A stretch of DNA of 64,000 nt from Chryseobacterium aureum. Lineage in GTDB: Bacteria > Bacteroidota > Bacteroidia > Flavobacteriales > Weeksellaceae. Positions 54,030 through 62,562 of this stretch are shown here, piece after piece (position 1 is the stretch's first letter; each line of letters begins with the position of its first letter). The stretch is taken from positions 620,001 to 684,000 of the forward strand of contig NZ_CP034661.1 in assembly GCF_003971235.1 (NCBI RefSeq). The letters are read 5' to 3'. Under the pieces are notes generated by a model. The model was not told where the DNA came from. It was given only the letters and a program-made list of their open reading frames with translations, and ran no database searches. The translations under genes were made by a program, and so were the position numbers.

Positions 54030-54061
54030 AAAGCCCCAAAATCTGCAGATTTTGGGGCTTT
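54030..54061. terminator. 32-nt perfect palindrome, terminator
   Basis: AAAGCCCCAAAATCTG and its exact complement with no loop, followed by Ts on the minus strand. It lies 30 nt past the stop codon of the BspA-like gene. Confidence 0.85.
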
Positions 54062-54090
54062 ATATTCAAGGTAACCTTTCGGCTGGCTTA

Positions 54091-55584
54091 TTAGTTCTTG
54101 ATTATTTTAGAAAAAGTACGGTTTCCTTTCAATAAATAATTGCCTGATGGAAAGCCTGTAAGATCAATGGTATTTTTTCCTTTATTTAAAATAATATTTT
54201 TAATGATTTTACCAGAGATATCATACAGATAAGCGTTTTCATTTTCGGCAGACTCTATTGTTATTACTCCTGCTGTAGGATTAGGATAAGCTGGCGTTTT
54301 GGGTTTTGCTGAAACTTCTGCTGTTGATAAGAAACATCCGGAATTATAGGAATCTCCAATAATATTAAAACCCCTGTTAATTAATTGAGCTCTGGCCATA
54401 ATGGCTTGAGGCGTAGAATAAACAAGCCCCGTTGCATCTATCGTTCCTGAGGTGATGGTTGAGTTTGTCCATGTCGGGTTATTATTCAGGGCAACCAGGA
54501 AATTACTGTAATTCGTGCATGACAAACCAGAATTTTTAAAGCCAAAAGATATTGAACTCCATGAAAAGTTTTGAAGCCTGATATTCCAGGTGGAAATATC
54601 CTGATTAAAAAGGATGGCGCCATTCAACATATTAAAGCCGGCAAAATAGCTCACCTTACTTACGTCCCAGTTTCCAATCGGCTGGTTGAATGATACTGCA
54701 TTTTCAAACATATATTCAAAATCTGTTACTTTCCCTGTATTCCAATTATTAAGGGGCTGGTTAAAAGCAGCCGCATTAGAAAATACATACCTGAAATTAA
54801 CGGCATTTTTTGTATTCCATGAATTTAATGGCTGATTAAAATGTACGGCATCCTTAAACATCGCAGAGAAGTTAGTTCCAGCTGCTGTATTCCATCCGGA
54901 AATGTTTTGATTAAAGGCGGTTGCATAAGAAAACATGCTGCTAAAATCTGTCACATTCGCTGTATTCCAGGTTCCGATATTTTGATTAAAAAGTTGAGCT
55001 CTGCTAAACATACTGTTCATATTGGTAATGGTGCCTGTATTCCAGTTTGAAAATGAATTATTCCCCACCAAAGATGAACAGTTAAAGAACATTTGAGACA
55101 GATTGTTTATCTGTGTCAGGTTGGGAGCGTCCGAAGCAGTTACATTAAGATTTGGGCAGCCTGCAAATCCTGCATTAAACTGCTGGAGCCAGATAATATC
55201 TCCCCATTGGCTGATTTCAGTAATCTCTGGATTTGCATTAGGATTAATAGAGTCTGTACCGGCTCTGAATCCGTAAAATAATCCGCTGCCATTTGAAACT
55301 TTCAGTCTGTACGTTGCCTGGAGAGGATTGGCATTTAAAGAAGTACCGAAAGAAATGGTAATTGGATTGTTGCTGTTGGAGGTTACAGAGCTCATGACTC
55401 CGCTGTGCTGCGGAAAGCCTACTTCTTCCCAGCTAATGGTGTAACCGGTGCCGGTGCCGCCAAAAGTTATGGAATGATCAATGGTACCATTGATGTTAGG
55501 TTTCCACAAGGTTATAAATTCATTCTGCGCATAGGAAATCATGAATAAAAAAAGAAAAATGGCTATCAGTTGTTTTTTGTACAT
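54091..55584 (-). CDS. BspA-like repeat surface protein with T9SS sorting domain
   Basis: 497 residues. The signal peptide (1 to about 19) is followed by a beta domain, then about eight repeats of roughly 24 residues (FNQNIGTWNTANVTDFSSMF, FNQPLNSWNTKNAVNFRYVF) of the BspA/DUF285 type between about 160 and 350. The last 75 residues (KPKTPAYPNPTAGVITIESA ... GNYLLKGNRTFSKIIKN) are a type A sorting domain that sends proteins through the type IX secretion system to the cell surface. Probably an adhesin or matrix-binding protein (family knowledge plus inference). Confidence 0.9.
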   Translation of the reverse strand: MYKKQLIAIFLFLFMISYAQNEFITLWKPNINGTIDHSITFGGTGTGYTISWEEVGFPQHSGVMSSVTSNSNNPITISFGTSLNANPLQATYRLKVSNGSGLFYGFRAGTDSINPNANPEITEISQWGDIIWLQQFNAGFAGCPNLNVTASDAPNLTQINNLSQMFFNCSSLVGNNSFSNWNTGTITNMNSMFSRAQLFNQNIGTWNTANVTDFSSMFSYATAFNQNISGWNTAAGTNFSAMFKDAVHFNQPLNSWNTKNAVNFRYVFSNAAAFNQPLNNWNTGKVTDFEYMFENAVSFNQPIGNWDVSKVSYFAGFNMLNGAILFNQDISTWNIRLQNFSWSSISFGFKNSGLSCTNYSNFLVALNNNPTWTNSTITSGTIDATGLVYSTPQAIMARAQLINRGFNIIGDSYNSGCFLSTAEVSAKPKTPAYPNPTAGVITIESAENENAYLYDISGKIIKNIILNKGKNTIDLTGFPSGNYLLKGNRTFSKIIKN

Positions 55585-55762
55585 AATTTAAAAAAATTGT
55601 TGTTAAGGTTAAAATCGGTTTTGTTAAGACAATAAATTTCCCGGGATTCTTATCTTATTTCTAACACGAAGATATTGACGCACAGCGACAAAACACGTCG
55701 TATTAAAATTTTTATTCCTTTTTTATATGTTTTTTCTGATATAACTGTATCGTAAAATGGTT

Positions 55763-55796
55763 AAAAAAAATGCAGCTATTACTGATCATAGCTGCA
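55763..55796 (-). terminator. Terminator after the ZnuD-like receptor
   Basis: TGCAGCTAT / ATAGCTGCA stem with an 8-nt loop followed by eight Ts on the minus strand. Confidence 0.9.
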
Positions 55797-55809
55797 AAAT
55801 GAAATTGAC

Positions 55810-58200
55810 TTATATTGTAATTTTTACACCTGCTGAAATATTAATTCCAGGAAGCGGACTTAGAAATTTTAACTGAGAATTCTGAAGTCTGGCCTCAGAA
55901 TTCAGCAGATTATTTCCTGTAAGATAATATTCAAGATCGCCAAAGCCTAAGCTGCTGTCTTTGTATGCCAAACGGATATTCAGTAATGAAAATGCCGGCA
56001 TAGGAAGCTCAGGATTAATATTCTTTCCTAAATATTTTTGTTTTAAATAATGGTCTAAACTTACGTTCAGGGTGAAGTTCATAATATTTCCTTCCAGATT
56101 GCATCCAAAACGGCTTGTAGGCATATTGGGCATATAATCTCCATCACTCCATTTTCTTATGGAACTGTCGGCAACACTGATATTTCTTACCAGATCGTAA
56201 TATCCTCCTATCTCCCACTTTCCCATCTTCCCAAAATCTGCTTTATAAGTGGCTTCCGCTTCCATTCCGTTGATTTCTGTATCATCAGAACGCCATTCTT
56301 TTACAAGAAAAACCTCTCTGGAAAGTCCAGTATGAGCCAGATAAATATAATTTTTGTAGAATGTATGATACAGATTGGCAGCTATCCGCAGGTTTTTTAG
56401 GTTGAAGCCTCCACCTATTTCTACTGTATTGGCCATTTCTTTATCCAGCCTGTCATCACCATTTTCTTCCGTCAGAATAGCAAAATGATTGTTTCCGGAG
56501 TAAAGTTCATTCACTTCCGGCGCTCTTTCTGAATGGCTGTACTGTACTTTCAGATAGGCTTTTTTGAAGATATTCCATTGAGCAGCACTGTGTAATTGGT
56601 GAAGGATAAAATCCCTGTCCGTGAGTTTCCCGCCGGAAAGTCCGCGGCTTCTGGTATATTTACTATCTGCTTCTGCCCTGCGCTGCACATGATCATTTCT
56701 ATACCCAAGATCAAGCTGAATGAAATTAAAATCAAGATGCTGCATTGTAAAAATCCCGATTTCACGGCTTACAGTATTAGGCAAATATCTCTGTCCGCCG
56801 GTTCCTTCCATATCCCGGTACTGCACATCAAAACCTGTGGTTCCTGTCAGAAATTTCAATTTCTGCTGGATGATCTCCAGCCGTCCGTTGTGCTGATTCA
56901 CTGCAAACTGATTCGCTCTGTAGCGATCAAGGAGTTCTGCGTTTTTAGAGAATATTCCCATATAGTTCAGCTTAATACCGGAAATTGGGAAATTTCTAAA
57001 TCTGTACCCTGATTCGAACATGGCTTTATGGGATAAGCTTCTGATATTAATAGGAAGATACTCTATTTTTTGCTGTGGTTTTCCGTGGGTGTGTTCAGGC
57101 ATTTTCGCTATAGCATATCCAGGAATCCCAAAATAGGAATAAGAATTCTGATAAGCTCCCCCTGCATAAAAGGATTTTCCGATGTAGCTTGTCCCCATAT
57201 AAAATGAGTTGCTCTCTGAATGGCTGTTGGGTATCATTCCGTCTTTTGTCTCGATATAATCCCTGATTCCGTTTACCTCACTTTTATAGCGATCTTTTGC
57301 AGGATCCTGCCCCGGAATATACAGATCATTCTTTGGATTGGGATAATTTTTACCGTCAGCCGGATTATAATACGTGGGGCTGAAGGTGTAAAGATCATCT
57401 TCAGAAAGTTCGTAATCGATCATATGATCTTTCGCAAACTGGCTGATGTAAGGAAAAAGACTTTTATTCAGTACTCTTCTGGAATTGACATCTACCTGAC
57501 ACAGGGATTGTAAAATACTGTTAAAGCCTACCAGATTGGGATCATAGCATCTGCTGTCTTTAGACTTTCCGGGAATTCGGACCACATCCTGCCTGTGGTT
57601 GCTTCCGCCTGCAGCCCACACCCAGTTTTCACCAATACTCCCTCTGGCTGAGAATGCCTGTTTCTGGCCGCTATTGTTTCCTCCTTCAAAAAGTCCTTTC
57701 ACACTTATCTTTTTTTCCGGGAATTGTCTGGGAATGTAGTCTGTTTCAATATCAATTGCACCTCCTATCGCTTTTCCGCCATATAAAACTGATGCCGAAT
57801 TTTTGTAAACCGTAATGTTTTGAACACTGTTCATCTCTATATCGGTATTAAAATCCGGGCTTATTCCGGACAGATCGTTTGCAGCTGTTCCGTTTTCCAG
57901 TATTTTGACCCGGTTTCCACTAAGACTTCTGATTACAGGAGCGCCGGAATTGGGACCATATCCTGAATTCTGAATTCCCGGAATTTTACTTAACGTCTCT
58001 CCTAAGGTGCTGGATTGGATGAAATCAAGCTTTTTCCTTGGAATATTTACTGAGCTTTCAATGGTTTTACCCAATATCTCAACCGGCTCTATGTTCTTTA
58101 CAACTTTTTTTTCAGGGTCCGGTTTCTGCGCCTTCAGAAAAGATGAAAAATACAACAGTGTACTTCCCATCAAAAAATAAACGGTCTTTTTCATGTGCAT
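55810..58200 (-). CDS. ZnuD-like TonB-dependent receptor
   Basis: 796 residues (ATG 58200; ATG 58194 removes two). A signal peptide (to about 24) precedes a plug domain containing GAPVIRSLSGNRVKILENGT, NDLSGISPDFNTDIEMN and SASVLYGGKAIGGAIDIETD, which resembles ZnuD zinc/heme receptors more than siderophore receptors. The barrel contains a His-containing loop (MPEHTHGKPQQ) and HSERAPEVNELYSGNNH and ends in alternating strands with ISAGVKITI. A dyad on its promoter suggests metal control. Heme or another metal ligand cannot be excluded. Confidence 0.85.
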   Translation of the reverse strand: MHMKKTVYFLMGSTLLYFSSFLKAQKPDPEKKVVKNIEPVEILGKTIESSVNIPRKKLDFIQSSTLGETLSKIPGIQNSGYGPNSGAPVIRSLSGNRVKILENGTAANDLSGISPDFNTDIEMNSVQNITVYKNSASVLYGGKAIGGAIDIETDYIPRQFPEKKISVKGLFEGGNNSGQKQAFSARGSIGENWVWAAGGSNHRQDVVRIPGKSKDSRCYDPNLVGFNSILQSLCQVDVNSRRVLNKSLFPYISQFAKDHMIDYELSEDDLYTFSPTYYNPADGKNYPNPKNDLYIPGQDPAKDRYKSEVNGIRDYIETKDGMIPNSHSESNSFYMGTSYIGKSFYAGGAYQNSYSYFGIPGYAIAKMPEHTHGKPQQKIEYLPINIRSLSHKAMFESGYRFRNFPISGIKLNYMGIFSKNAELLDRYRANQFAVNQHNGRLEIIQQKLKFLTGTTGFDVQYRDMEGTGGQRYLPNTVSREIGIFTMQHLDFNFIQLDLGYRNDHVQRRAEADSKYTRSRGLSGGKLTDRDFILHQLHSAAQWNIFKKAYLKVQYSHSERAPEVNELYSGNNHFAILTEENGDDRLDKEMANTVEIGGGFNLKNLRIAANLYHTFYKNYIYLAHTGLSREVFLVKEWRSDDTEINGMEAEATYKADFGKMGKWEIGGYYDLVRNISVADSSIRKWSDGDYMPNMPTSRFGCNLEGNIMNFTLNVSLDHYLKQKYLGKNINPELPMPAFSLLNIRLAYKDSSLGFGDLEYYLTGNNLLNSEARLQNSQLKFLSPLPGINISAGVKITI

Positions 58201-58216
58201 ATCCTTTAATGATTTG

Positions 58217-58246
58217 CAAAGCTAGATAATTAAACCTATTAATGCA
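58217..58246 (-). promoter_or_regulatory. Promoter of the ZnuD-like receptor
   Basis: On the minus strand, TTG (58246-58244 region) is followed after 20 nt by TAGCTTTG (58224-58217), an exact -7 TAnnTTTG with standard -33 spacing. The start codon lies 17 nt downstream of the -7 box. Confidence 0.65.
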
Positions 58247-58256
58247 ACATTGTTGC
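58244..58256. promoter_or_regulatory. Fur/Zur-family-like dyad on the ZnuD-like promoter
   Basis: GCAACA-T-TGTTGC is a perfect 6-1-6 dyad that contains the -33 TTG of the receptor promoter. Operators of this size and symmetry are typical of Fur-superfamily regulators; binding here would block the polymerase. The regulator (Zur or Fur) is inferred. Confidence 0.55.
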
Positions 58257-58476
58257 TTTATTGAATTTTAAGAAAATTTTACATTGAAAATAACAGGCTG
58301 AATAATAACATTCTACGTAAATATTCCCAACCTAGTATTTTGTATAAGCTTCGTAGGGATGGGAAATTTTGAATAAATTGGCCCTCCGCTTTTTTTTAAT
58401 AAAAATTTAATTTTTACGATCCTGATTTTGTTTTTTGTCCCTTTTTATTTGCTAATTTTAAACAAAAAAACTACAA

Positions 58477-59901
58477 ATGGAAAGAACAGATTTCACTAAA
58501 ACTACTTTAGCGGACACGCCGCTTTTATCTGCCTCAAAACCGGTAATTGAAACAGACGAACTATATGATACAGTGATTATAGGTGCGGGACTAAGCGGAC
58601 TTAATGCGGCTAAAATACTATCACAGGCAGGGAAAAAAATTCTTGTTTTAGAAGCTCAGGACAGAGTGGGAGGCCGTACATGGACTCAGCCTGTTGGAGC
58701 GAATGATTTTGTTGACTTAGGCGGACAGTGGATTGGCAAAGGCCACGATCAAATGTATAAACTTGCAGCAGAAGCAGGATTAAAGACCTTTCCCACTTAT
58801 ACGCACGGAAAAAATGTATTGCGATTGGAAGGGAAAAGCAGTTCATATAAAGGAGAAACACCACCACTGGGTTTGTTTGCCTTATTATCAGCACTAAAGC
58901 TTATGTATGTTTTCGACCGTAAGGCATCGAAGATTTCCTTAGAAAATCCCTGGATGATGGAGAATGCCTCTGAAATGGATAACCGCAGTGTAGGCAGTTG
59001 GATTGATGAAACGATTTCAAATAAAAAGGCAAGAATTATGATAAAAAGAACTGCTGAAGCGATGCTGTGCCGAAATCTAGAAAATGTTTCATTATTCCAG
59101 GCACTGGTAAATGCAAAGGCTACAGGCTCTTTAAAACAGGCAGAAAAAGTAGAAGACGGAGCCTTAAGTGACCGGATTTCCGGAGGCGCACAGGGAGTCA
59201 GTCATTTTCTCTACAGCCTGGTAAAGGATTCGGTAAAACTGAACTGCCCTGTTTCATTTGTAACACAGTTGGAAAACTACATGCTTATCGGAAATGAGGA
59301 CTTTTCAGTAAAAGCTAAAAAAGTAATTGTAACAGCGCCGTTACCCGTTGTAAAAAACATAACATTCTCTCCGGAATTACCCATTGAAAAGCAAACCTTA
59401 ATCAATTCCATGGAAATGGGTACTGTCGTTAAATGTAATGCTGTTTATGACACTCCATTTTGGAGGGAGGCAGGCTTGAGTGGTTCCATGGTTTGTCTTG
59501 ATGAAATTGTAGAGCTCTCCGTTGACAATTCAGTACCGGGTTCTGATCGTGGAATTATCACTTCATTAATTCATGCAGACAGAGCAAAAGAGCTGCTTCA
59601 ATTATCCGAACAGGAAAGAAAAGAAATTTTATTGAAGGCTTATGCAAATATATTTGGAGAAAAAGCACTGCATCCTATACTATATATAGATTATTCATTC
59701 ACCAACAATCCCTGGATTGGCGGGGCTTACTCCGGACTTTTAAAAAATGGCATTTATTCAAAATATGGAAAACATTTAGCGAAACCTTCCGGTAATATTC
59801 ATTGGGCTGGCACAGAAACATCTACCCTGTTTAAGGGATTCATGGAAGGCGCTGTTTTATCCGGTGAAAGGGCTGCCAAAGAAATTTTAAGCCAAAACTA
59901 A
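58477..59901 (+). CDS. Flavin monoamine oxidase family protein
   Basis: 474 residues. The N-terminal FAD motif TVIIGAGLSGLNAAKILSQA with the following GKKILVLEAQDRVGGRTW (about 31-69) and GGQWIGKGHDQMYKLAAEAG, then the C-terminal GNIHWAGTETSTLFKGFMEG with AVLSGERAAKEIL, define the monoamine oxidase/amine-oxidoreductase family. No signal peptide, so cytoplasmic. It would oxidatively deaminate a primary or polyamine, or act on an amino acid; the substrate is not visible. Ended by a good terminator. Confidence 0.9.
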   Translation: MERTDFTKTTLADTPLLSASKPVIETDELYDTVIIGAGLSGLNAAKILSQAGKKILVLEAQDRVGGRTWTQPVGANDFVDLGGQWIGKGHDQMYKLAAEAGLKTFPTYTHGKNVLRLEGKSSSYKGETPPLGLFALLSALKLMYVFDRKASKISLENPWMMENASEMDNRSVGSWIDETISNKKARIMIKRTAEAMLCRNLENVSLFQALVNAKATGSLKQAEKVEDGALSDRISGGAQGVSHFLYSLVKDSVKLNCPVSFVTQLENYMLIGNEDFSVKAKKVIVTAPLPVVKNITFSPELPIEKQTLINSMEMGTVVKCNAVYDTPFWREAGLSGSMVCLDEIVELSVDNSVPGSDRGIITSLIHADRAKELLQLSEQERKEILLKAYANIFGEKALHPILYIDYSFTNNPWIGGAYSGLLKNGIYSKYGKHLAKPSGNIHWAGTETSTLFKGFMEGAVLSGERAAKEILSQN

Positions 59902-59940
59902 TGAACATATTTCTTTTCAGGACGAGACAATAACTAAAAA

Positions 59941-59972
59941 AACCGCTCTAAATGAGCGGTTAATTTTTTTTT
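59941..59972 (+). terminator. Terminator after the amine oxidase
   Basis: AACCGCTC / GAGCGGTT stem with a TAAAT loop and a tail of Ts, between convergent genes. Confidence 0.9.
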
Positions 59973-59990
59973 AATGTCAATGCTTACTTA

Positions 59991-60275
59991 TTAGCAAGTA
60001 CTACCGCATTCAAGTAATTTAATGTGGATTACACCATTCACAACACATTGTGTCTGGCATAAAGCGTTAGTAACAACAGTGCTTACACCGCCTACTACAC
60101 CACCTACTGTAGAACCTACACCGCTAACGACACCGCCAACGACAGTTCCTACACCGCCTACTACTCCACCAACAACTCCTCCTAGTCCACCTATAAGTCC
60201 GCCGATTGGATCTAGTAATCCGTTACCTGAAATAGCTTTTAATTCGTTTCTGTCTAATTTTTTTAAGTTTTTCAT
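59991..60275 (-). CDS. Glycine-zipper peptide with bacteriocin-type leader and twin CX3C motifs
   Basis: 94 residues. The leader MKNLKKLDRNELKAISGNG resembles the ComC/double-glycine leaders of flavobacterial bacteriocin-like peptides, but reads GNG instead of GG. Residues 23-66 are four 11-residue glycine-zipper units (PIGGLIGGLGG, VVGGVVGGVGT, VVGGVVSGVGS, TVGGVVGGVST), the pattern of membrane-inserting helices. The C-terminus has two CX3C motifs (C73/C77 and C90/C94) 12 residues apart, which could form a disulfide-linked hairpin. No peptidase-transporter or immunity gene is next to it. Probably a secreted, possibly membrane-active peptide; activity is inference. Confidence 0.75.
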   Translation of the reverse strand: MKNLKKLDRNELKAISGNGLLDPIGGLIGGLGGVVGGVVGGVGTVVGGVVSGVGSTVGGVVGGVSTVVTNALCQTQCVVNGVIHIKLLECGSTC

Positions 60276-60699
60276 AACTATAATTTTATATGATTATTAC
60301 ATCACGAATATAGGAATAATATTATTACAATTGCAAATTATTTTCAATAAATTAATTATATGTTTATATTATTTAATATATCATTAATATAAATGCATTT
60401 TAATAAAAATATCGTTTTCACTTATATGTGATTGATTTACTAAATGTTAAAAATAATAACTCAATCAGTGAAATTTAGAGTTATTGTTTTTGCATTAAAT
60501 TACATTTATTAATGATTAATATTTAAATCATTTCGGATCTTTTTATTTTAGATCAAAAATCACCACTCACACTGATAAAATAAGCGGAAAAGCATGATAA
60601 AATCCATGCTTCAGTAAAAATTGGGGATCAGTAAACTCAATTTCTTATGATCTTACAGTAAAAAGCCTTCTGTTAGCTGATAACGGAATCAAATTTTTG
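60276..60699. other. 424-bp divergent AT-rich region
   Basis: Between the glycine-zipper peptide and the XRE-S24 regulator. On the minus strand TTG (N17) TATATTCG lies upstream of the peptide gene and is one base off the promoter consensus. I see no gene or repeat in the remainder. Confidence 0.4.
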
Positions 60700-60707
60700 T
60701 ATTTTTG
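60700..60707 (+). promoter_or_regulatory. Candidate -7 box for the XRE-S24 regulator
   Basis: TATTTTTG is an exact TAnnTTTG match 17 nt before the ATG. A matching -33 TTG is not obvious. Confidence 0.4.
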
Positions 60708-60724
60708 CTGACATACTTTTATCA

Positions 60725-61513
60725 ATGTCAATTTTTTCAAATAATATACGCTTTTTAAGAGCCGGAAGAAAGCTCTCCCAACAGAATGTGGCTGACGAAC
60801 TGATGATTTCCAGGGTACGTTATTCTAAATACGAAAACGGAATCTCTGAACCGCCCATCGAGCTGCTTGTAAAAATCTCCAAGTATTTTCATATAAGCAT
60901 AGACCTTATGCTGTCTGTAGATCTTGAAAAATATCCTGTGGATGAAATGCTGAAACTTCCGGACAACAGAATTGTTCTTCCGGTTGCCGTAGATACTCAG
61001 GGGAATGATACCATAGAAATTATTCCTCAGAAGGCTTCAATGGGTTATCTGGAAGGATATAGTGATATTGATTATATCGAAAGTCTTCAGCGCATCGCCC
61101 TTCCTTTCCTTACCAATGGAAAATACAGGGCATTTCCTGCAGATGGAGACTCTATGCCGCCATTCAGAAACGGTTCTTATATTGTAGGAAAATATGTAGA
61201 GGGAATTAATGAGCTTAAACAGGGAAAGACCTATGTGTTTGTAACCCTGAATGACGGAATTACCTATAAACGCTTTAAAGAAAAGAAAGAAAATGCCATT
61301 TGTGTAAGTGCAGACAACTCTTTTTATGAACCTTATGACATTCCTTTTGAGGAAGTGGTAGAAATCTGGCAGTATGCTTCAGGAATCTTCCCGGAAGATT
61401 TTGAACCTGGAGATTACGAAAACTACAATTTTAAAGAAATGTTCCGTGAGCTGAGACAGGATATCAGGGATCTTGACAAAAAGGTTTCAGGACGCCGCCG
61501 TAAACAGTCTTAG
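60725..61513 (+). CDS. XRE-family regulator with LexA/CI-like S24 domain
   Basis: 262 residues. An N-terminal helix-turn-helix (IRFLRAGRKLSQQNVADELM followed by ISRVRYSKYENG) is joined to a C-terminal S24 peptidase-like domain: PADGDSMPPFRNGSYIVGKY near 137-156 (Ser nucleophile in GDSM) and the Lys of GITYKRFKEKK near 178. The autocleavage Ala-Gly site of true LexA/CI is not clear (PQKASMGYLEGY precedes the domain). It probably represses its own and neighbouring genes until DNA damage or another signal. Divergent from the glycine-zipper peptide. Confidence 0.88.
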   Translation: MSIFSNNIRFLRAGRKLSQQNVADELMISRVRYSKYENGISEPPIELLVKISKYFHISIDLMLSVDLEKYPVDEMLKLPDNRIVLPVAVDTQGNDTIEIIPQKASMGYLEGYSDIDYIESLQRIALPFLTNGKYRAFPADGDSMPPFRNGSYIVGKYVEGINELKQGKTYVFVTLNDGITYKRFKEKKENAICVSADNSFYEPYDIPFEEVVEIWQYASGIFPEDFEPGDYENYNFKEMFRELRQDIRDLDKKVSGRRRKQS

Positions 61514-61541
61514 TATTTGCAGATAACTTATTCTATAGAGT

Positions 61542-61566
61542 ACTCCTGGTTCTATGAGCCAGGAGT
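61542..61566 (+). terminator. Hairpin between XRE-S24 and exonuclease III genes
   Basis: ACTCCTGGTTC / GAGCCAGGAGT 11-bp stem (one G-U pair), followed by a weak T-run. Convergent gap. Confidence 0.75.
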
Positions 61567-61588
61567 GTACTTTTAGGGGGTATATCAT

Positions 61589-62368
61589 TTAAAGATGATC
61601 AGAAAGCTCTATCCATACAGGGGCATGATCACTGCTTTTTTCCCATCCCCGGACATGACTGTCTACTCCACCGCCCTTCAGGCGCGGCTGAAGGTACGGA
61701 CTTAATAAAATATGATCCAGCCTCATTCCTGCATTTCTATCATAAGCCTTATACAAATAATCCCAGAAAGTATATATTTTTTCATCAGGATACAGATTCC
61801 GTAAAGAATCCAGCCAGCCTTTTTTCTGAAAGTCCTTAAATGCTTTTCTCACTTCTGTTCTGTAAAGCGCATCCTTTTCCCAGCGTTCAGGATTGTAAAC
61901 ATCTACAGGTTCCGGAATAATATTGAAATCTCCTATAAGTATGGCAGGTAGCTCCATTTTGATAAGCTGATGGGTTCGTCTTTTAAAACGTTTGATCCAG
62001 GATAATTTATAATCAAATTTAGGACCCGGATAAGGATTCCCGTTAGGGAGATACAGGCAGCAGATGACCATTTGGTCTATAATAGCTTCTATATACCTGC
62101 TTTGAATATCTTCCGGATCACCCGGCAAGGACCTTTGCACTTCTGTTATTTCTCTGTCTTTTGCGAGTATAGCTACTCCGTTCCAGCTTTTTTGCCCGTT
62201 CCAGATTGCCTGGTATCCCGCTTTGTTGATTTCCTGTACAGGGAAACGCTCCTGGGGTGCTTTTAATTCCTGAAGGCATACGATATCGGGTGAAGCTTCT
62301 TTCAGCCATTTCAGTAGAACAGGCAGCCGTCCGTTAACTCCGTTGACATTATAAGTTGCGATTTTCAT
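61589..62368 (-). CDS. xth: Exodeoxyribonuclease III
   Basis: 259 residues. ATYNVNGVNGRLPVLLKWL (about 3-21), IVCLQELKAP near 29-38, NGVAILAK, LIGDFNIIPEPVDVYNP near 143-159 and RLDHILLSPYL with the final SSDHAPVWIEL carry the Asn, Glu, Asp and His ligands of the exonuclease III/APE1 fold. Repairs abasic sites and degrades DNA from 3' ends. Complete. Confidence 0.95.
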   Translation of the reverse strand: MKIATYNVNGVNGRLPVLLKWLKEASPDIVCLQELKAPQERFPVQEINKAGYQAIWNGQKSWNGVAILAKDREITEVQRSLPGDPEDIQSRYIEAIIDQMVICCLYLPNGNPYPGPKFDYKLSWIKRFKRRTHQLIKMELPAILIGDFNIIPEPVDVYNPERWEKDALYRTEVRKAFKDFQKKGWLDSLRNLYPDEKIYTFWDYLYKAYDRNAGMRLDHILLSPYLQPRLKGGGVDSHVRGWEKSSDHAPVWIELSDHL

Positions 62369-62562
62369 ATGGTGGTTTTTAGAAAGTCATGTTTTTTCAA
62401 TTATGGCAATAATTATTCCACCATAACGGCTGATTAGGGAGTATTTAAGTAAACAATAATCTAAAAAAAATCTTTTTTGATAAATAATTTATGTATCATG
62501 AAGTAAAAGTTCAATATATTTGTGAAGCAAGATGTAGTTCATTTATATATTAATAACCCTCA

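Noticed and set aside
60022..60387. Plus-strand open frame rich in Pro and Thr (TTPPTTVPTPPTT-like), mucin-like
   Set aside because: It is the exact antisense of the glycine-zipper coding region (GGV codons read backwards give Pro/Thr), has no leader, and runs on into AT-rich non-coding DNA.
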